From Methylosinus sp. H3A (lineage in GTDB: Bacteria; Pseudomonadota; Alphaproteobacteria; Rhizobiales; Beijerinckiaceae), in contig NZ_JADNQW010000005.1 of NCBI RefSeq assembly GCF_015709455.1, positions 3,030,501 through 3,094,500 of the forward strand: a stretch of DNA of 64,000 nucleotides, read 5' to 3'. Within the stretch, counting starts at the first letter, position 1; every line of letters starts with the position of its first letter. Made by a program: the position numbers and the translations under genes. Below, piece after piece: positions 48,000 through 56,274 of this stretch. The notes under the pieces were generated by a model. It was not told the DNA's origin. It worked only from the letters and a program-made list of their open reading frames with translations, and ran no database searches.

Positions 48000-48893
48000 G
48001 TGACAAAAATGGCGCGCAAGCCGCTTCCGCTGAAAATGTTGCAGACGCTCGAAGCCGTCGTGCGCCTCGACGGCGTCTCCAATGCGGCCAAGGAACTCGG
48101 CGTGACGCATGGCGCCGTGAGCCGGCAGATCGCTTTGCTCGAGGACTGGCTCGGGCGCGCCTTGTTCGAGCGCGATCGTGGACGCCTGCGGCCACTCGAT
48201 GAAACGCGCCAATTCGTCGCCGTCGTCACCGATTGCTTCGAGCGGATGGACGCGGCTCTGGGGCGCGTCAAGACCGCGCGGCGGCGTCTCAAGGTTTTCG
48301 CTCATGCGTCTTTCGCAATGTATTGGCTGGTGCCGAGGCTCGAACAATTCTACGCGCAAAATCCGGACGTGGACGTGCATGTGCAGACGCGGCAGACCGG
48401 AGAAGATCCCGCTTCGTCCTTCTTCGATGTCGCGATCATGCGCGGCGCAGAGCAGATCGGCAATTGGGAAGGCTCTCCTGTTCTACAGGAGAGCCTCACT
48501 CTATTGACGACGCGCGATCGTGCCGTGTCGCTCGCCGCGCGCGGCGCCGCGGCCTTGATGGGCGAGACATTCGCCGTCAGCGACACGCGGCCAGGCGAGA
48601 TCGAGCGATGGCTCGAGATCGCCGGCCTGCCGCCGCTGCAGAAGTGGCGCGAGCGCCGCTTCGGGCATTTTCATACGGCGATCATGGCGGTTCTCAATGG
48701 CCAGGGGATCACTGTCGGGCCGATCGAATTGACCGGCGGCAAAGTCGCCGCCGAGGGGCTGCTCGCGGCGCCTTTCCCGCAGATCGTCGCGGCAGGGCCG
48801 CGCCATATCGCCTATATCGATCCGCAATCGGAGAGTTATCCGATCGCCAAGCGCTTCGTCCTCTGGCTGCGCGACGAAGCGGGCGCGATCTAA
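48000..48893 (+). CDS. LysR-type transcriptional regulator (GcvA-like), probable phnA regulator
   Basis: 297 residues from GTG 48000 (ATG 48009 is possible). The N-terminal winged HTH has LKMLQTLEAVVRLDGVSNAAKELGVTHGAVSRQIALLEDWLG (about residues 12-53). The C-terminal inducer domain follows, with KVFAHASFAMYWLVPRLEQF and DVAIMRGAEQIGNWEGSP. GcvA-like LysR regulators often control amino acid or organophosphonate genes and activate when the ligand is present. Divergence from phnA strongly suggests control of the phnA-pstS unit. The stop overlaps the converging next gene by 4 bases. Confidence 0.9.
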   Translation: MTKMARKPLPLKMLQTLEAVVRLDGVSNAAKELGVTHGAVSRQIALLEDWLGRALFERDRGRLRPLDETRQFVAVVTDCFERMDAALGRVKTARRRLKVFAHASFAMYWLVPRLEQFYAQNPDVDVHVQTRQTGEDPASSFFDVAIMRGAEQIGNWEGSPVLQESLTLLTTRDRAVSLAARGAAALMGETFAVSDTRPGEIERWLEIAGLPPLQKWRERRFGHFHTAIMAVLNGQGITVGPIELTGGKVAAEGLLAAPFPQIVAAGPRHIAYIDPQSESYPIAKRFVLWLRDEAGAI

Positions 48894-49192
48894 TAGACGA
48901 ATTTCGACGTCGTCCCACGGCCGCGCGGGGCGGGGCCGCTCTGTGCGCCCGACTTGCCCTCCACGCCCGGCGCGCCGGCGGCGAGCGCGCTCGCGTCCAG
49001 GGCCAAGGCCTCGTTCTGGTCGATGAAGCCGGAGCGGCCTTCGAAGGATTTTTGCGTCACCGTGCTCGGCGTCACATTCTGTCCGACGGCGGGGCCGGAT
49101 GTGCGTCCGCTCTGAGTCGGCTGCTCGGCGATCGCCGCCGCGCCGCCGAGAATCAGAACGAGGCTCGTCCAATAGAGCGCGGACTTGCGCAT
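48890..49192 (-). CDS. Small exported hypothetical protein
   Basis: 100 residues from ATG 49192, chosen because GAGGAGA precedes it. An N-terminal signal-like segment (MRKSALYWTSLVLILGGAAAIAE) is followed by a polar, low-complexity mature chain (QPTQSGRTSGPAVGQN..., GFIDQNEALALDASALAAG) ending in TSKFVY. No cysteines and no recognised domain. It could be a small periplasmic or anchored protein. Tail-to-tail with the LysR gene. Confidence 0.6.
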   Translation of the reverse strand: MRKSALYWTSLVLILGGAAAIAEQPTQSGRTSGPAVGQNVTPSTVTQKSFEGRSGFIDQNEALALDASALAAGAPGVEGKSGAQSGPAPRGRGTTSKFVY

Positions 49193-49286
49193 GGCGTGTC
49201 TCCTCTCGCCGGAAATCGATCCGCCCCCTCGAGAAGCCCTACATCGAACCGCATCTCGAATCGGCAAGCGGAGGCGTTCTAAAGGC

Positions 49287-50117
49287 TCACCCGAGCCGCA
49301 GGCGCAGCGCCATCAGCGCGGCGGCGCAGGCGTTGGAGACATTGAGGCTCTTGATCGGCCCCGGCATGTCGAGCCGCGCCAAGAGATCGCAGCGCTCGCG
49401 CGTGAGGCGCCGCAGGCCTTTGCCTTCGGCGCCGAGCACCAGCGCCAGCGGCCTGCGCAGAGGGTTCGCCTCCAGCGGCTGCGGCCCCTCCGAATCGAGT
49501 CCGACGATCAGAAAATCGCGCGCGGCCAATTGCTCGAGCGCGCGGGCGAGATTGACGACGGAGACGATCGTCACATGCTCGAGCGCGCCCGAGGCCGCTT
49601 TGGCGAGGACGCCGGTGAAATCCGGACTGTGGCGCTCGGTCACGACCAGCGCGTCGACAGCGAAGGCCGCCGCCGTGCGCAGTATGGCGCCGACATTATG
49701 CGGATCGGTCACTTGATCGAGGACCAGAACCAGGCCGCTTTTCGGCTCTATGTCGGCGATATCCGCCTCGGGCAGGGGGCGCGCCTCGAGCATCAATCCC
49801 TGATGCACGCTCTCCTCGCCGAGTCGCTGCGACAGCGCCCGCGCATCGACGATCTTCGGCGTGAGGCCGGCGGCGGCGGCGAGCGGCGCGATGCGCTCGG
49901 CGGCGCCTTCCGTCGCATAGAGCGTCAGCAATTTGCGCCTTCCGGCGACGAGCGCCTCGCGCACCGCATGGGCGCCATAGAGCACGACGATATCGCCGGC
50001 GGGACGGCGGAAGGGCGCCTCCTCGCTCGCAGTCTGGCGCGGGGGAGGGCGGCGGCCGCGGTCTTTCCCATCGCGGCTCTGGTGGTCGCGGTCCTTGCCG
50101 GCGGGCGGGCGGCTCAT
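49287..50117 (-). CDS. rlmB: 23S rRNA (guanosine-2251-2'-O)-methyltransferase RlmB
   Basis: 276 residues from ATG 50117, which overlaps the ispE stop as ATGA; an earlier in-frame ATG at 50141 is less likely. SpoU family: an N-terminal substrate-binding domain with [18 protein letters not shown] precedes the knotted methyltransferase domain with [26 protein letters not shown] (motif 1), [18 protein letters not shown] (motif 2) and [19 protein letters not shown] (motif 3). The N-terminal 35 residues are basic, probably RNA-binding. Coupled to ispE. Confidence 0.93.
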   Translation of the reverse strand: MSRPPAGKDRDHQSRDGKDRGRRPPPRQTASEEAPFRRPAGDIVVLYGAHAVREALVAGRRKLLTLYATEGAAERIAPLAAAAGLTPKIVDARALSQRLGEESVHQGLMLEARPLPEADIADIEPKSGLVLVLDQVTDPHNVGAILRTAAAFAVDALVVTERHSPDFTGVLAKAASGALEHVTIVSVVNLARALEQLAARDFLIVGLDSEGPQPLEANPLRRPLALVLGAEGKGLRRLTRERCDLLARLDMPGPIKSLNVSNACAAALMALRLRLG

Positions 50118-50980
50118 CGCAGCACCGCGGTCTTCACCCACCAGCCCTTATGCTGGCGGCGGATGACGGCGGCGGCGCGGGCGGCCGCCTGGCGGGTCGA
50201 GAACAGAGCGAAGCAGGTCGCGCCGGAGCCGGACATTCGGGCGAGCCGGCAGCCTTTGGCGGCCGACAGCACCGCGAGCGCGTCGACGATGACCGGCGCC
50301 TCAACGCAGGCGGCGTCTTCCATATCGTTGCGGCCTCTGCGCAGCGCAGCCGCTATCCCTTCCGTGCCGAGCGCTGCGGAAATGTCGGGGTGAGGCGCGG
50401 CGCCCGTCGTCTCGCCCGCAGCGAGGTCGAGGCGGGCGAAGACGCCGCGCGTCTCCACCGGCGCGCCGGGGTTGATCAGCACGGCGGGGAGCGGCGGCAG
50501 GCCGAGCGGCTCGCCGATCGTCTCGCCCCGGCCGAGCATGTAGCGCGCGCGGGGCGAGAGGCAGACGGGCACGTCGGAGCCGGTGGCGCGGGCGGCCTCG
50601 AGCAGACGGGGATCGTCGATGGAGATTCCATTGGCCTCGGCCAGCAGGCGCAGCGCCGCGGCGGCGTCCGAGGAGCCGCCGCCTACGCCGGCCGCGACCG
50701 GCAGATATTTGGTGAGATGGAACGCTCCGAGGCGCAGACCGGGGACGCGCTCGGCGAGACGATGGGCGGCGCGCAGCACGAGATTGTCGGCCTCCGCGCC
50801 AGCGGCGGCGGCGGTGGGGCCGTCGACGGCGAGCGAAAGCGTCTCTCCCGGCGCGAGATGCAGGGCGTCGCCGGCTCCGGAGAAGGCGACGAGGCTCTCG
50901 AGCTCGTGATAGCCGTCGGCCCGGCGGCCGAGAATGTGAAGGGTCAAATTGATCTTGGCGGGGGCGCGCGTCGCGAGCAT
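50114..50980 (-). CDS. ispE: 4-diphosphocytidyl-2-C-methyl-D-erythritol kinase
   Basis: 288 residues. GHMP kinase of the non-mevalonate isoprenoid pathway, feeding hopanoid and quinone synthesis. The N-terminal [28 protein letters not shown] is the family start; the ATP loop is [21 protein letters not shown] (about residues 91-111), followed by GSDVPVCL. The C-terminal [12 protein letters not shown] is the GHMP motif 3. It overlaps rlmB by 4 bases. The 249-base gap on its 5' side (50981-51229) before the conflict-system gene holds no gene; the ispE promoter should be there. Confidence 0.95.
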   Translation of the reverse strand: MLATRAPAKINLTLHILGRRADGYHELESLVAFSGAGDALHLAPGETLSLAVDGPTAAAAGAEADNLVLRAAHRLAERVPGLRLGAFHLTKYLPVAAGVGGGSSDAAAALRLLAEANGISIDDPRLLEAARATGSDVPVCLSPRARYMLGRGETIGEPLGLPPLPAVLINPGAPVETRGVFARLDLAAGETTGAAPHPDISAALGTEGIAAALRRGRNDMEDAACVEAPVIVDALAVLSAAKGCRLARMSGSGATCFALFSTRQAAARAAAVIRRQHKGWWVKTAVLR

Positions 50981-51229
50981 GGAGTCCCGTGTCTCGGGTG
51001 GATCGATCCGGGCGCGCCGGAGGCGGGCGACAGATGCGCCGGCCTCGCCGGCCCTGTCAAGGACGGCGCCCCGGACCGCAGGGCGAATGGGCGAGGGCTT
51101 GCTCGTCCTTCGAAGACGCCCGCTGCGCGCCTGATCGCCGCCGCCGACTGCCTAGACCGACAATTCGGCGAAAATTCGTCTGCTCGTCGCCGCAGACTGC
51201 GCTGTGTTTGCCCTGGCGTGCGTTGAGGC

Positions 51230-54200
51230 TCAGGCGGGAATGGACGGCGACGCGTCCTCCCTATCCGACGCGGCGATCGTCTCCCGCCACAGCTCGATGA
51301 GACGATTCTCGTCGCCGCGCGTCTCATAGTCGTGGAGCGCGCGCGTCTGGGCTTCGACGGCGCCTCGCCAGAAGTCGGCGTCGTCGAGCAAATGGATCAC
51401 TTCCTCGGCCATGTGCCCGACGTCGTTCGCGTCGACGAAGAGGCCGGAGCCCAGCGCCTCGGCGGCGCCGGAGTCGATGGGATAGATGACCGGAATACGG
51501 CGCTCGATCGCTTCGAGAATGACCATGCCGAAAGGTTCCGCGCGCGACGGCACGATGACGACGCTGGCGCCTGCGAAGGCGCGGCCACGTTCGTTCCAGC
51601 CCAAGGGGCCGCGCCAGATCACGGGGCGATCACGCAGGCTCGCTCGCGTCTCGCCGTCGCCGAAGACCTCGAAGCTGGCCTTGCTGCGGACGCGGCGCAC
51701 GATGTCGGCGACGTCGCAGAAGCGATCGACGCCCTTTTGGCGGGCGAGGCGGCCGATGAAGACGACGCGCCCGCTCGTCGGATCGCCATATTCCGTCGGC
51801 GGCGCCGGCTGGTCGGAGGCCGCATTGGGAATGACCGTTATGCGCGCGTCGACGGCGTTGTAGCGGCCGCTGAGCCGGCTGCGCGTGACGCGGCTCGGCG
51901 TCACGATGCGTGTCGCAGTGTTCACCGCGCCTTGTTCGATGCGCTCGATCAGCGGATCGCCGCCGTCGGGCCGACGGTCGATCTCCAGCGAATGAAAATG
52001 CGCGACCCAGGGAATGCCGAGGCGAGTGGCGGCGCTGCGCGCGGCGTCGAATGTCACCCAGTCATGCGCGTGGACGAGATCGGCGCGCTGCTCGGCCGCG
52101 AATTCCTGGAAGCGCTTTTGGAATTCGCCGATCAGCGCGAACAGCGCGGAGGCGGAGAGGGATGTTTCGTCATAGGAGGAGCCCGGCCCGCCATAGGCCG
52201 AGGAGGGCTCGGCGTCGCCCGACCAATTCGCGGGGCGGCCGCCATAGCTCGACCAGGTGAGGCCGGCATAGCCGCCATAGATGGACCATGCGGGAGGCGC
52301 GCCGCCATAGCTCGACCAGGCGCGCCGCGATCGTCCATAGATCGAGGGGACGTCATAGGAGGATGGCGGCGCATAGTTCGACCACACAGGGCCGATCGAC
52401 ACCGTCGACCAGGGGGCCGGCGTTCGGGAGTAGGGCGATTGCGTGGTCGGCGTTTCGCCGGGCGGGATTATGCCGAGCGCCGCCACCGGCGTCCCGTCGC
52501 CGAAGGGGTCGGGCAGGATGCGGGAACGGTCCCAGGGAACGACGACGGTGACGCGAACGCCCATTCGGCGCAGACGGCGCACGAGATTATGGCAGGCCGT
52601 CCAGACGCCGCCGACGACGAGCGGCGGGATTTCCCACATGGGCATCAGAATATGCGGCGCGTCGGCGGCGCGGCGGAGCGTGGGTTTGCGGAGGAGCACA
52701 CGAGACAGGAGGAGCACGTCGCCGTTCGCCTCGGGCGTCGCGAGGAGTGGCAGGCTGGGATGGAAGGCGACGCTCGCGCCATTCTCCTTTGCGGGCGCGC
52801 CGATTGGGATGACGGCGAGACAGCGCCATTGATCCATGCGCCAGATGCGAGCCGTTCCATCGGCGCTCTGCGAGGCGAGGAGCTGCTGCGAGGCGTCGAG
52901 CGTCAGCGCGGTGACCGCGCCGCCATGGCCGGTGAGGAGCCGCAGCGGCGTCGTCGGCGCTGGCGGAGCGGGGTGGTCGATCGAAACCATTCGATCGATG
53001 CGCCAGATAGCGATGCGGCCGTCGGCGTCGCCGCTGAAGAGCAATTCGCCATCGTTGGACCAAGCGACGCTATGCGGCGTCGCGCCACCGCCGGGAAGGC
53101 GGAGAATGATCCGCAGCTCGCGCCGATCCAGCACGAGGATATCACCCTCGCCGTCGGCGACGACGGCGATCCAGTCGCCCGACCAGGCGAACTGATGGAT
53201 CGCGCCCTTCAACTTCATGCTGTTGCTTGCTTGATTTTCCCGTTCGATGAGGTCGAGTGAGCCGAATGATCCTCCGACGGCCAATGAGCGGTTGTCCGAC
53301 GACCAGCCGAGGGCTGTGATGGAATCCCCGCCGCTGATCGAGATGGCGGTCGATTGGGGGGCGGCGAGGGGGTGGAAGACGAATCTGGAGCCGGGCCCGC
53401 CGGCCGTGAAACCGGCCCCATCGGGACGCCACGCCACGCGCGTCCCTCGAACGTCGCGTTCGTTTTGCCCGGCGAGAGTGAAGAGATCGACGTGATCTTC
53501 CCCATTCGCGACCGCGAAACGTTCGCCATCGGGCGACCATGCGACCTGCCTGATCGGCCTCCTCATTCGACCGCGCGGCCTCTCGACCGTCAGCGACAGC
53601 TCCGGCGCGACCTCCCATCCGCCGGCGAGCCGGTCGGCGAGCGCGGCATAGGCGCCGCCATAGCGGCGCAGCGCATTGGCGCCGAGCCGGGCGAAGGGGC
53701 GGCCGCCGGGCGGCAGCGTCAGCGGACCTCGTCCCGTGTCGTCGACGAGCGCGGCGGCGAAGGAGCGCGGCTGTCCCTGCTCGCCGGCCACGAAAGCGGA
53801 GAGCGCCTCTATGACGCGTCCGGTGATCTCCATCGCCTCGGCGGCCGTTTGGCCTTCGCGCAGAAGGTCGCGGATGGCGGGATCGTGGAATTCATATTCG
53901 ACATCGTCCGGGTCTTCGTCCGGATCGCTCGAGAGCGGCCGCATGAGGCCGCCGAGCAGGACTTCCGCGAGATGGGCGTGGCGCGACGTCGGCATCATCA
54001 GCTGCTGGACGAGGCGCATTACCGGCAGGCTCAGCGGCACGGCGGTCAGATAGGTCGCGAGCTCGCGCGCCGGGCCCGAGGCCGAAACGCCGAAGCGCCG
54101 CACCCGCTCGCGCGCGTCCGGCGGCGGGGGCGGCGTCGAGGGCTCCGTCTGCGGCTCCCAGAATTCGTCGGGCGGCGGCGGCAAGAAACGCGACAGGCGC

Positions 54201-55264
54201 ACCCCCGGAACCGTCGCGCCGCCGCGTCCCGCCAATACGGCGGCCCAGCGGCCGATCTCGCCGGGATCGAGCGTCATCACCGGCAGCGGCGTCGAGCGAT
54301 CGCGATCATCCGCCGACGCCGTGACGCGCAAATTCGCGTTCGGCAGGCCCGGCGCGTCAGCGGCGAGACGCAGTCCGGCGAGGCCGAGCGGCGTGCGCGG
54401 CCACATGCGCTGCGGCAACAGCTGCGCCAGCGCGACCGGACCCCGGCTCGCCCAGGCCTGCAGCACGTCATGCATGAGCCCGTCGCGCCACCAGGGACCG
54501 ACGCAATCGCTCGCCACCAGCACGACGCGGCGTCCCGTCGGGTCTTGCAGCTCGCCGACGCCGCGCGGCGCCTGCTTGGCGAGCGCGTGCGAGTCGGAGG
54601 TCAGTCGCGGCGCCCCCGCGGCGTCGAATTCGAGCCGCCAGCCGCGCACGTCGCGGAACGCGCCATGGCGTTCGAGCAGGCGGCGCAGCTCGTCGAGCAT
54701 CGGCCGCCAGAGCCGCAGCGACGGGCTCGCATCGACGACCAGCGCGACCTCGCCCCAGCGCGCGCGCAGCGGAACGAAGGCGGGGAGCCACAGCCCTTCC
54801 TCGACGATGCGGCGGACGGTCTCCTCCTCGTCGAGCATGGTCTGGCGTAGCGACGGCATGCGACGGCGGAGCGGGTTCAGCGCGCGGCCGATCTCGAGCG
54901 CCTGCGGCAGCGCCGGCAGGCCGGGCGGCCGAAAGCCGATGGCGCGCAGTCCGCCGACCTCGCGTCGCGACGGCCGGTAGACGCCGAAATGCGACTCGTG
55001 CGCGCGATCCTCTGCGCCGGCGTCGCGAGCGGCGGCGGTCGCCGAGTCCGCTGGGCGCGGCGCGGAAGCGGCGGGCGCGTCCGCCGCGGCGGCCGGCTTG
55101 GCGACGGGCGACGACTCTTCGGGCGGCTCCGGCGCCGGCGCCGGAGCGGGCGCCGCCGGCTGCGCCTCGCCGAGGCGCGTCGCGAGCCACAAGGCTTCGG
55201 CGAGCTCGAGCGGCTCGACGTCGAGGCCATTTCGTTCGAGGCTGCGGATGAGATTTTCGATCAG
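51230..55264 (-). CDS. SAV2336-like/vWA - WD40 propeller - GT4 glycosyltransferase fusion of a VMAP-type conflict system
   Basis: 1344 residues from CTG 55264, which shares CTGA with the MoxR stop behind GGGAGGA; the frame stays open upstream antisense-like but the family start is here. Domain order: SAV2336-type helical N-terminus (1-32, LAEALWLATRL); Pro/Ala linker (35-80); a vWA-like domain (about 171-330) with MIDAS D178-A-S-P-S182 in VALVVDASPS; a helical region (about 395-555); a WD40 propeller with seven countable blades (about 571-856, including HSVAWSNDGELLFSGDADG and SADGTARIWRM); and a GT4 glycosyltransferase (about 871-1335) with VGGVWTACHNLVRRL, VHAHDW, VFIGRLARQKGVDRF and the EX7E pair E1243/E1251. 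Residues 940-1035 are a Trp/Ser/Tyr/Gly repeat insert. The vWA part would work with the MoxR ATPase upstream; the propeller may recognise a partner; the glycosyltransferase is the probable effector or surface-building output. Confidence 0.85.
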   Translation of the reverse strand: MIENLIRSLERNGLDVEPLELAEALWLATRLGEAQPAAPAPAPAPEPPEESSPVAKPAAAADAPAASAPRPADSATAAARDAGAEDRAHESHFGVYRPSRREVGGLRAIGFRPPGLPALPQALEIGRALNPLRRRMPSLRQTMLDEEETVRRIVEEGLWLPAFVPLRARWGEVALVVDASPSLRLWRPMLDELRRLLERHGAFRDVRGWRLEFDAAGAPRLTSDSHALAKQAPRGVGELQDPTGRRVVLVASDCVGPWWRDGLMHDVLQAWASRGPVALAQLLPQRMWPRTPLGLAGLRLAADAPGLPNANLRVTASADDRDRSTPLPVMTLDPGEIGRWAAVLAGRGGATVPGVRLSRFLPPPPDEFWEPQTEPSTPPPPPDARERVRRFGVSASGPARELATYLTAVPLSLPVMRLVQQLMMPTSRHAHLAEVLLGGLMRPLSSDPDEDPDDVEYEFHDPAIRDLLREGQTAAEAMEITGRVIEALSAFVAGEQGQPRSFAAALVDDTGRGPLTLPPGGRPFARLGANALRRYGGAYAALADRLAGGWEVAPELSLTVERPRGRMRRPIRQVAWSPDGERFAVANGEDHVDLFTLAGQNERDVRGTRVAWRPDGAGFTAGGPGSRFVFHPLAAPQSTAISISGGDSITALGWSSDNRSLAVGGSFGSLDLIERENQASNSMKLKGAIHQFAWSGDWIAVVADGEGDILVLDRRELRIILRLPGGGATPHSVAWSNDGELLFSGDADGRIAIWRIDRMVSIDHPAPPAPTTPLRLLTGHGGAVTALTLDASQQLLASQSADGTARIWRMDQWRCLAVIPIGAPAKENGASVAFHPSLPLLATPEANGDVLLLSRVLLRKPTLRRAADAPHILMPMWEIPPLVVGGVWTACHNLVRRLRRMGVRVTVVVPWDRSRILPDPFGDGTPVAALGIIPPGETPTTQSPYSRTPAPWSTVSIGPVWSNYAPPSSYDVPSIYGRSRRAWSSYGGAPPAWSIYGGYAGLTWSSYGGRPANWSGDAEPSSAYGGPGSSYDETSLSASALFALIGEFQKRFQEFAAEQRADLVHAHDWVTFDAARSAATRLGIPWVAHFHSLEIDRRPDGGDPLIERIEQGAVNTATRIVTPSRVTRSRLSGRYNAVDARITVIPNAASDQPAPPTEYGDPTSGRVVFIGRLARQKGVDRFCDVADIVRRVRSKASFEVFGDGETRASLRDRPVIWRGPLGWNERGRAFAGASVVIVPSRAEPFGMVILEAIERRIPVIYPIDSGAAEALGSGLFVDANDVGHMAEEVIHLLDDADFWRGAVEAQTRALHDYETRGDENRLIELWRETIAASDREDASPSIPA

Positions 55265-56274
55265 CTCGCCGATCCTCCCGACAGCGGCTTCAGCAGCGCC
55301 TCCTCGAGGCGGCGTCCCGCCTCGGTGTTCGCCTCGCCGAGCGGCGCCCCGAGGAGGCGCAGATAGAGAGCGTTGAGCAATTGATCCGTCGCCAGATCCC
55401 GGCCGCGGCGGCGCGCCTCGAAATTCTGCAGCAGAACTTCCCAATCGGGCCGCCCGTTCTCTCCGACGGCGGCGCCGAGATGCGCCTCGACGATGCCGGC
55501 GAGCTTTGCCGGCGAGGGTTCCTGCAAGGTCAGCCGCAGGCAGCGTCGCAGAAAGGCCGGCGGGAAATCGCGCTCGCCATTGCTGGTCAGCACCACGAAG
55601 GGAAATTCGCGGCAGGTGACGCGGCCGCGCTCGATCGGAATCCAACGACCATCGTCATGCGCGCGAATTTCGATCGGCACCGCGGTCGATTGTTCCTCGG
55701 CGAGACGAGTCAGCTCGGGGATTTCGAAGGCGCCTTCCTCGAAGACATGCAGCAGATCGTTCGGCAGGTCGATGTCGCTCTTGTCGATCTCGTCGATGAG
55801 CAGCACGCGCGGCCTCTCGGCCGGGGCGAGCGCCGTGCCGAGCGGTCCGAGGCGCAGAAAGGCGCCGATCTCCGTCGCCGAGCCGGGATGAAGCTGTTGA
55901 TGCTGCAAACGACCGAGCACGTCATAGGCGTAGAGGCCATCCTCGAGCGTCGAGCGGCTGGTGATGGACCAGCGCAGCACCGGGCCGAGTCCGAGATCCT
56001 GCGCGACGGCGTAGGCGAGCGAGGATTTCCCCGTCCCCGGCTTTCCGGTGACGAGCAGCGGCCGCCGCAGGATCAGCGCGGCGTCGACCATCTCGATCTC
56101 CGCCGCCTCGGCTTGATATTGCGCGCCGATGCGGATTTCGCGTTCGCTCGGCGCGGGAAGGCGGGCGCGCTCGGGCCGGGACGCGGTGAGAATCTTGCCG
56201 CCAAAGCGGCGCCACGGCGGCGCCTCCGGCAGGCTATCGAGGCCGCCGCCTTTGAAAATGCGCCAATTCGTCAT
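55261..56274 (-). CDS. MoxR-type AAA+ ATPase of a VMAP-type conflict system
   Basis: 337 residues from ATG 56274, overlapping the protease stop (ATGA). Walker A VTGKPGTGKSSLAYAVAQ (about 75-92), Walker B VLLIDEIDKSD (157-167), sensor 1 FVVLTSNGERDFPPAFLRRC (Asn, then the arginine-finger region) and the lid with QLLNALYLRLLG. MoxR ATPases remodel vWA-domain partners. The stop overlaps the CTG start of the next gene, so the two are coupled. The operon context (protease-VMAP upstream, SAV2336/vWA downstream) matches the ternary vWA-MoxR-VMAP arrangement known in bacterial NTP-dependent conflict systems. Confidence 0.92.
   Translation of the reverse strand: MTNWRIFKGGGLDSLPEAPPWRRFGGKILTASRPERARLPAPSEREIRIGAQYQAEAAEIEMVDAALILRRPLLVTGKPGTGKSSLAYAVAQDLGLGPVLRWSITSRSTLEDGLYAYDVLGRLQHQQLHPGSATEIGAFLRLGPLGTALAPAERPRVLLIDEIDKSDIDLPNDLLHVFEEGAFEIPELTRLAEEQSTAVPIEIRAHDDGRWIPIERGRVTCREFPFVVLTSNGERDFPPAFLRRCLRLTLQEPSPAKLAGIVEAHLGAAVGENGRPDWEVLLQNFEARRRGRDLATDQLLNALYLRLLGAPLGEANTEAGRRLEEALLKPLSGGSAS

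Noticed and set aside
55265..55645. Upstream continuation of the SAV2336 fusion frame to an ATG at 55645
   Set aside because: It lies fully inside the MoxR gene and is arginine/alanine-rich; the conserved helical domain begins at the CTG.
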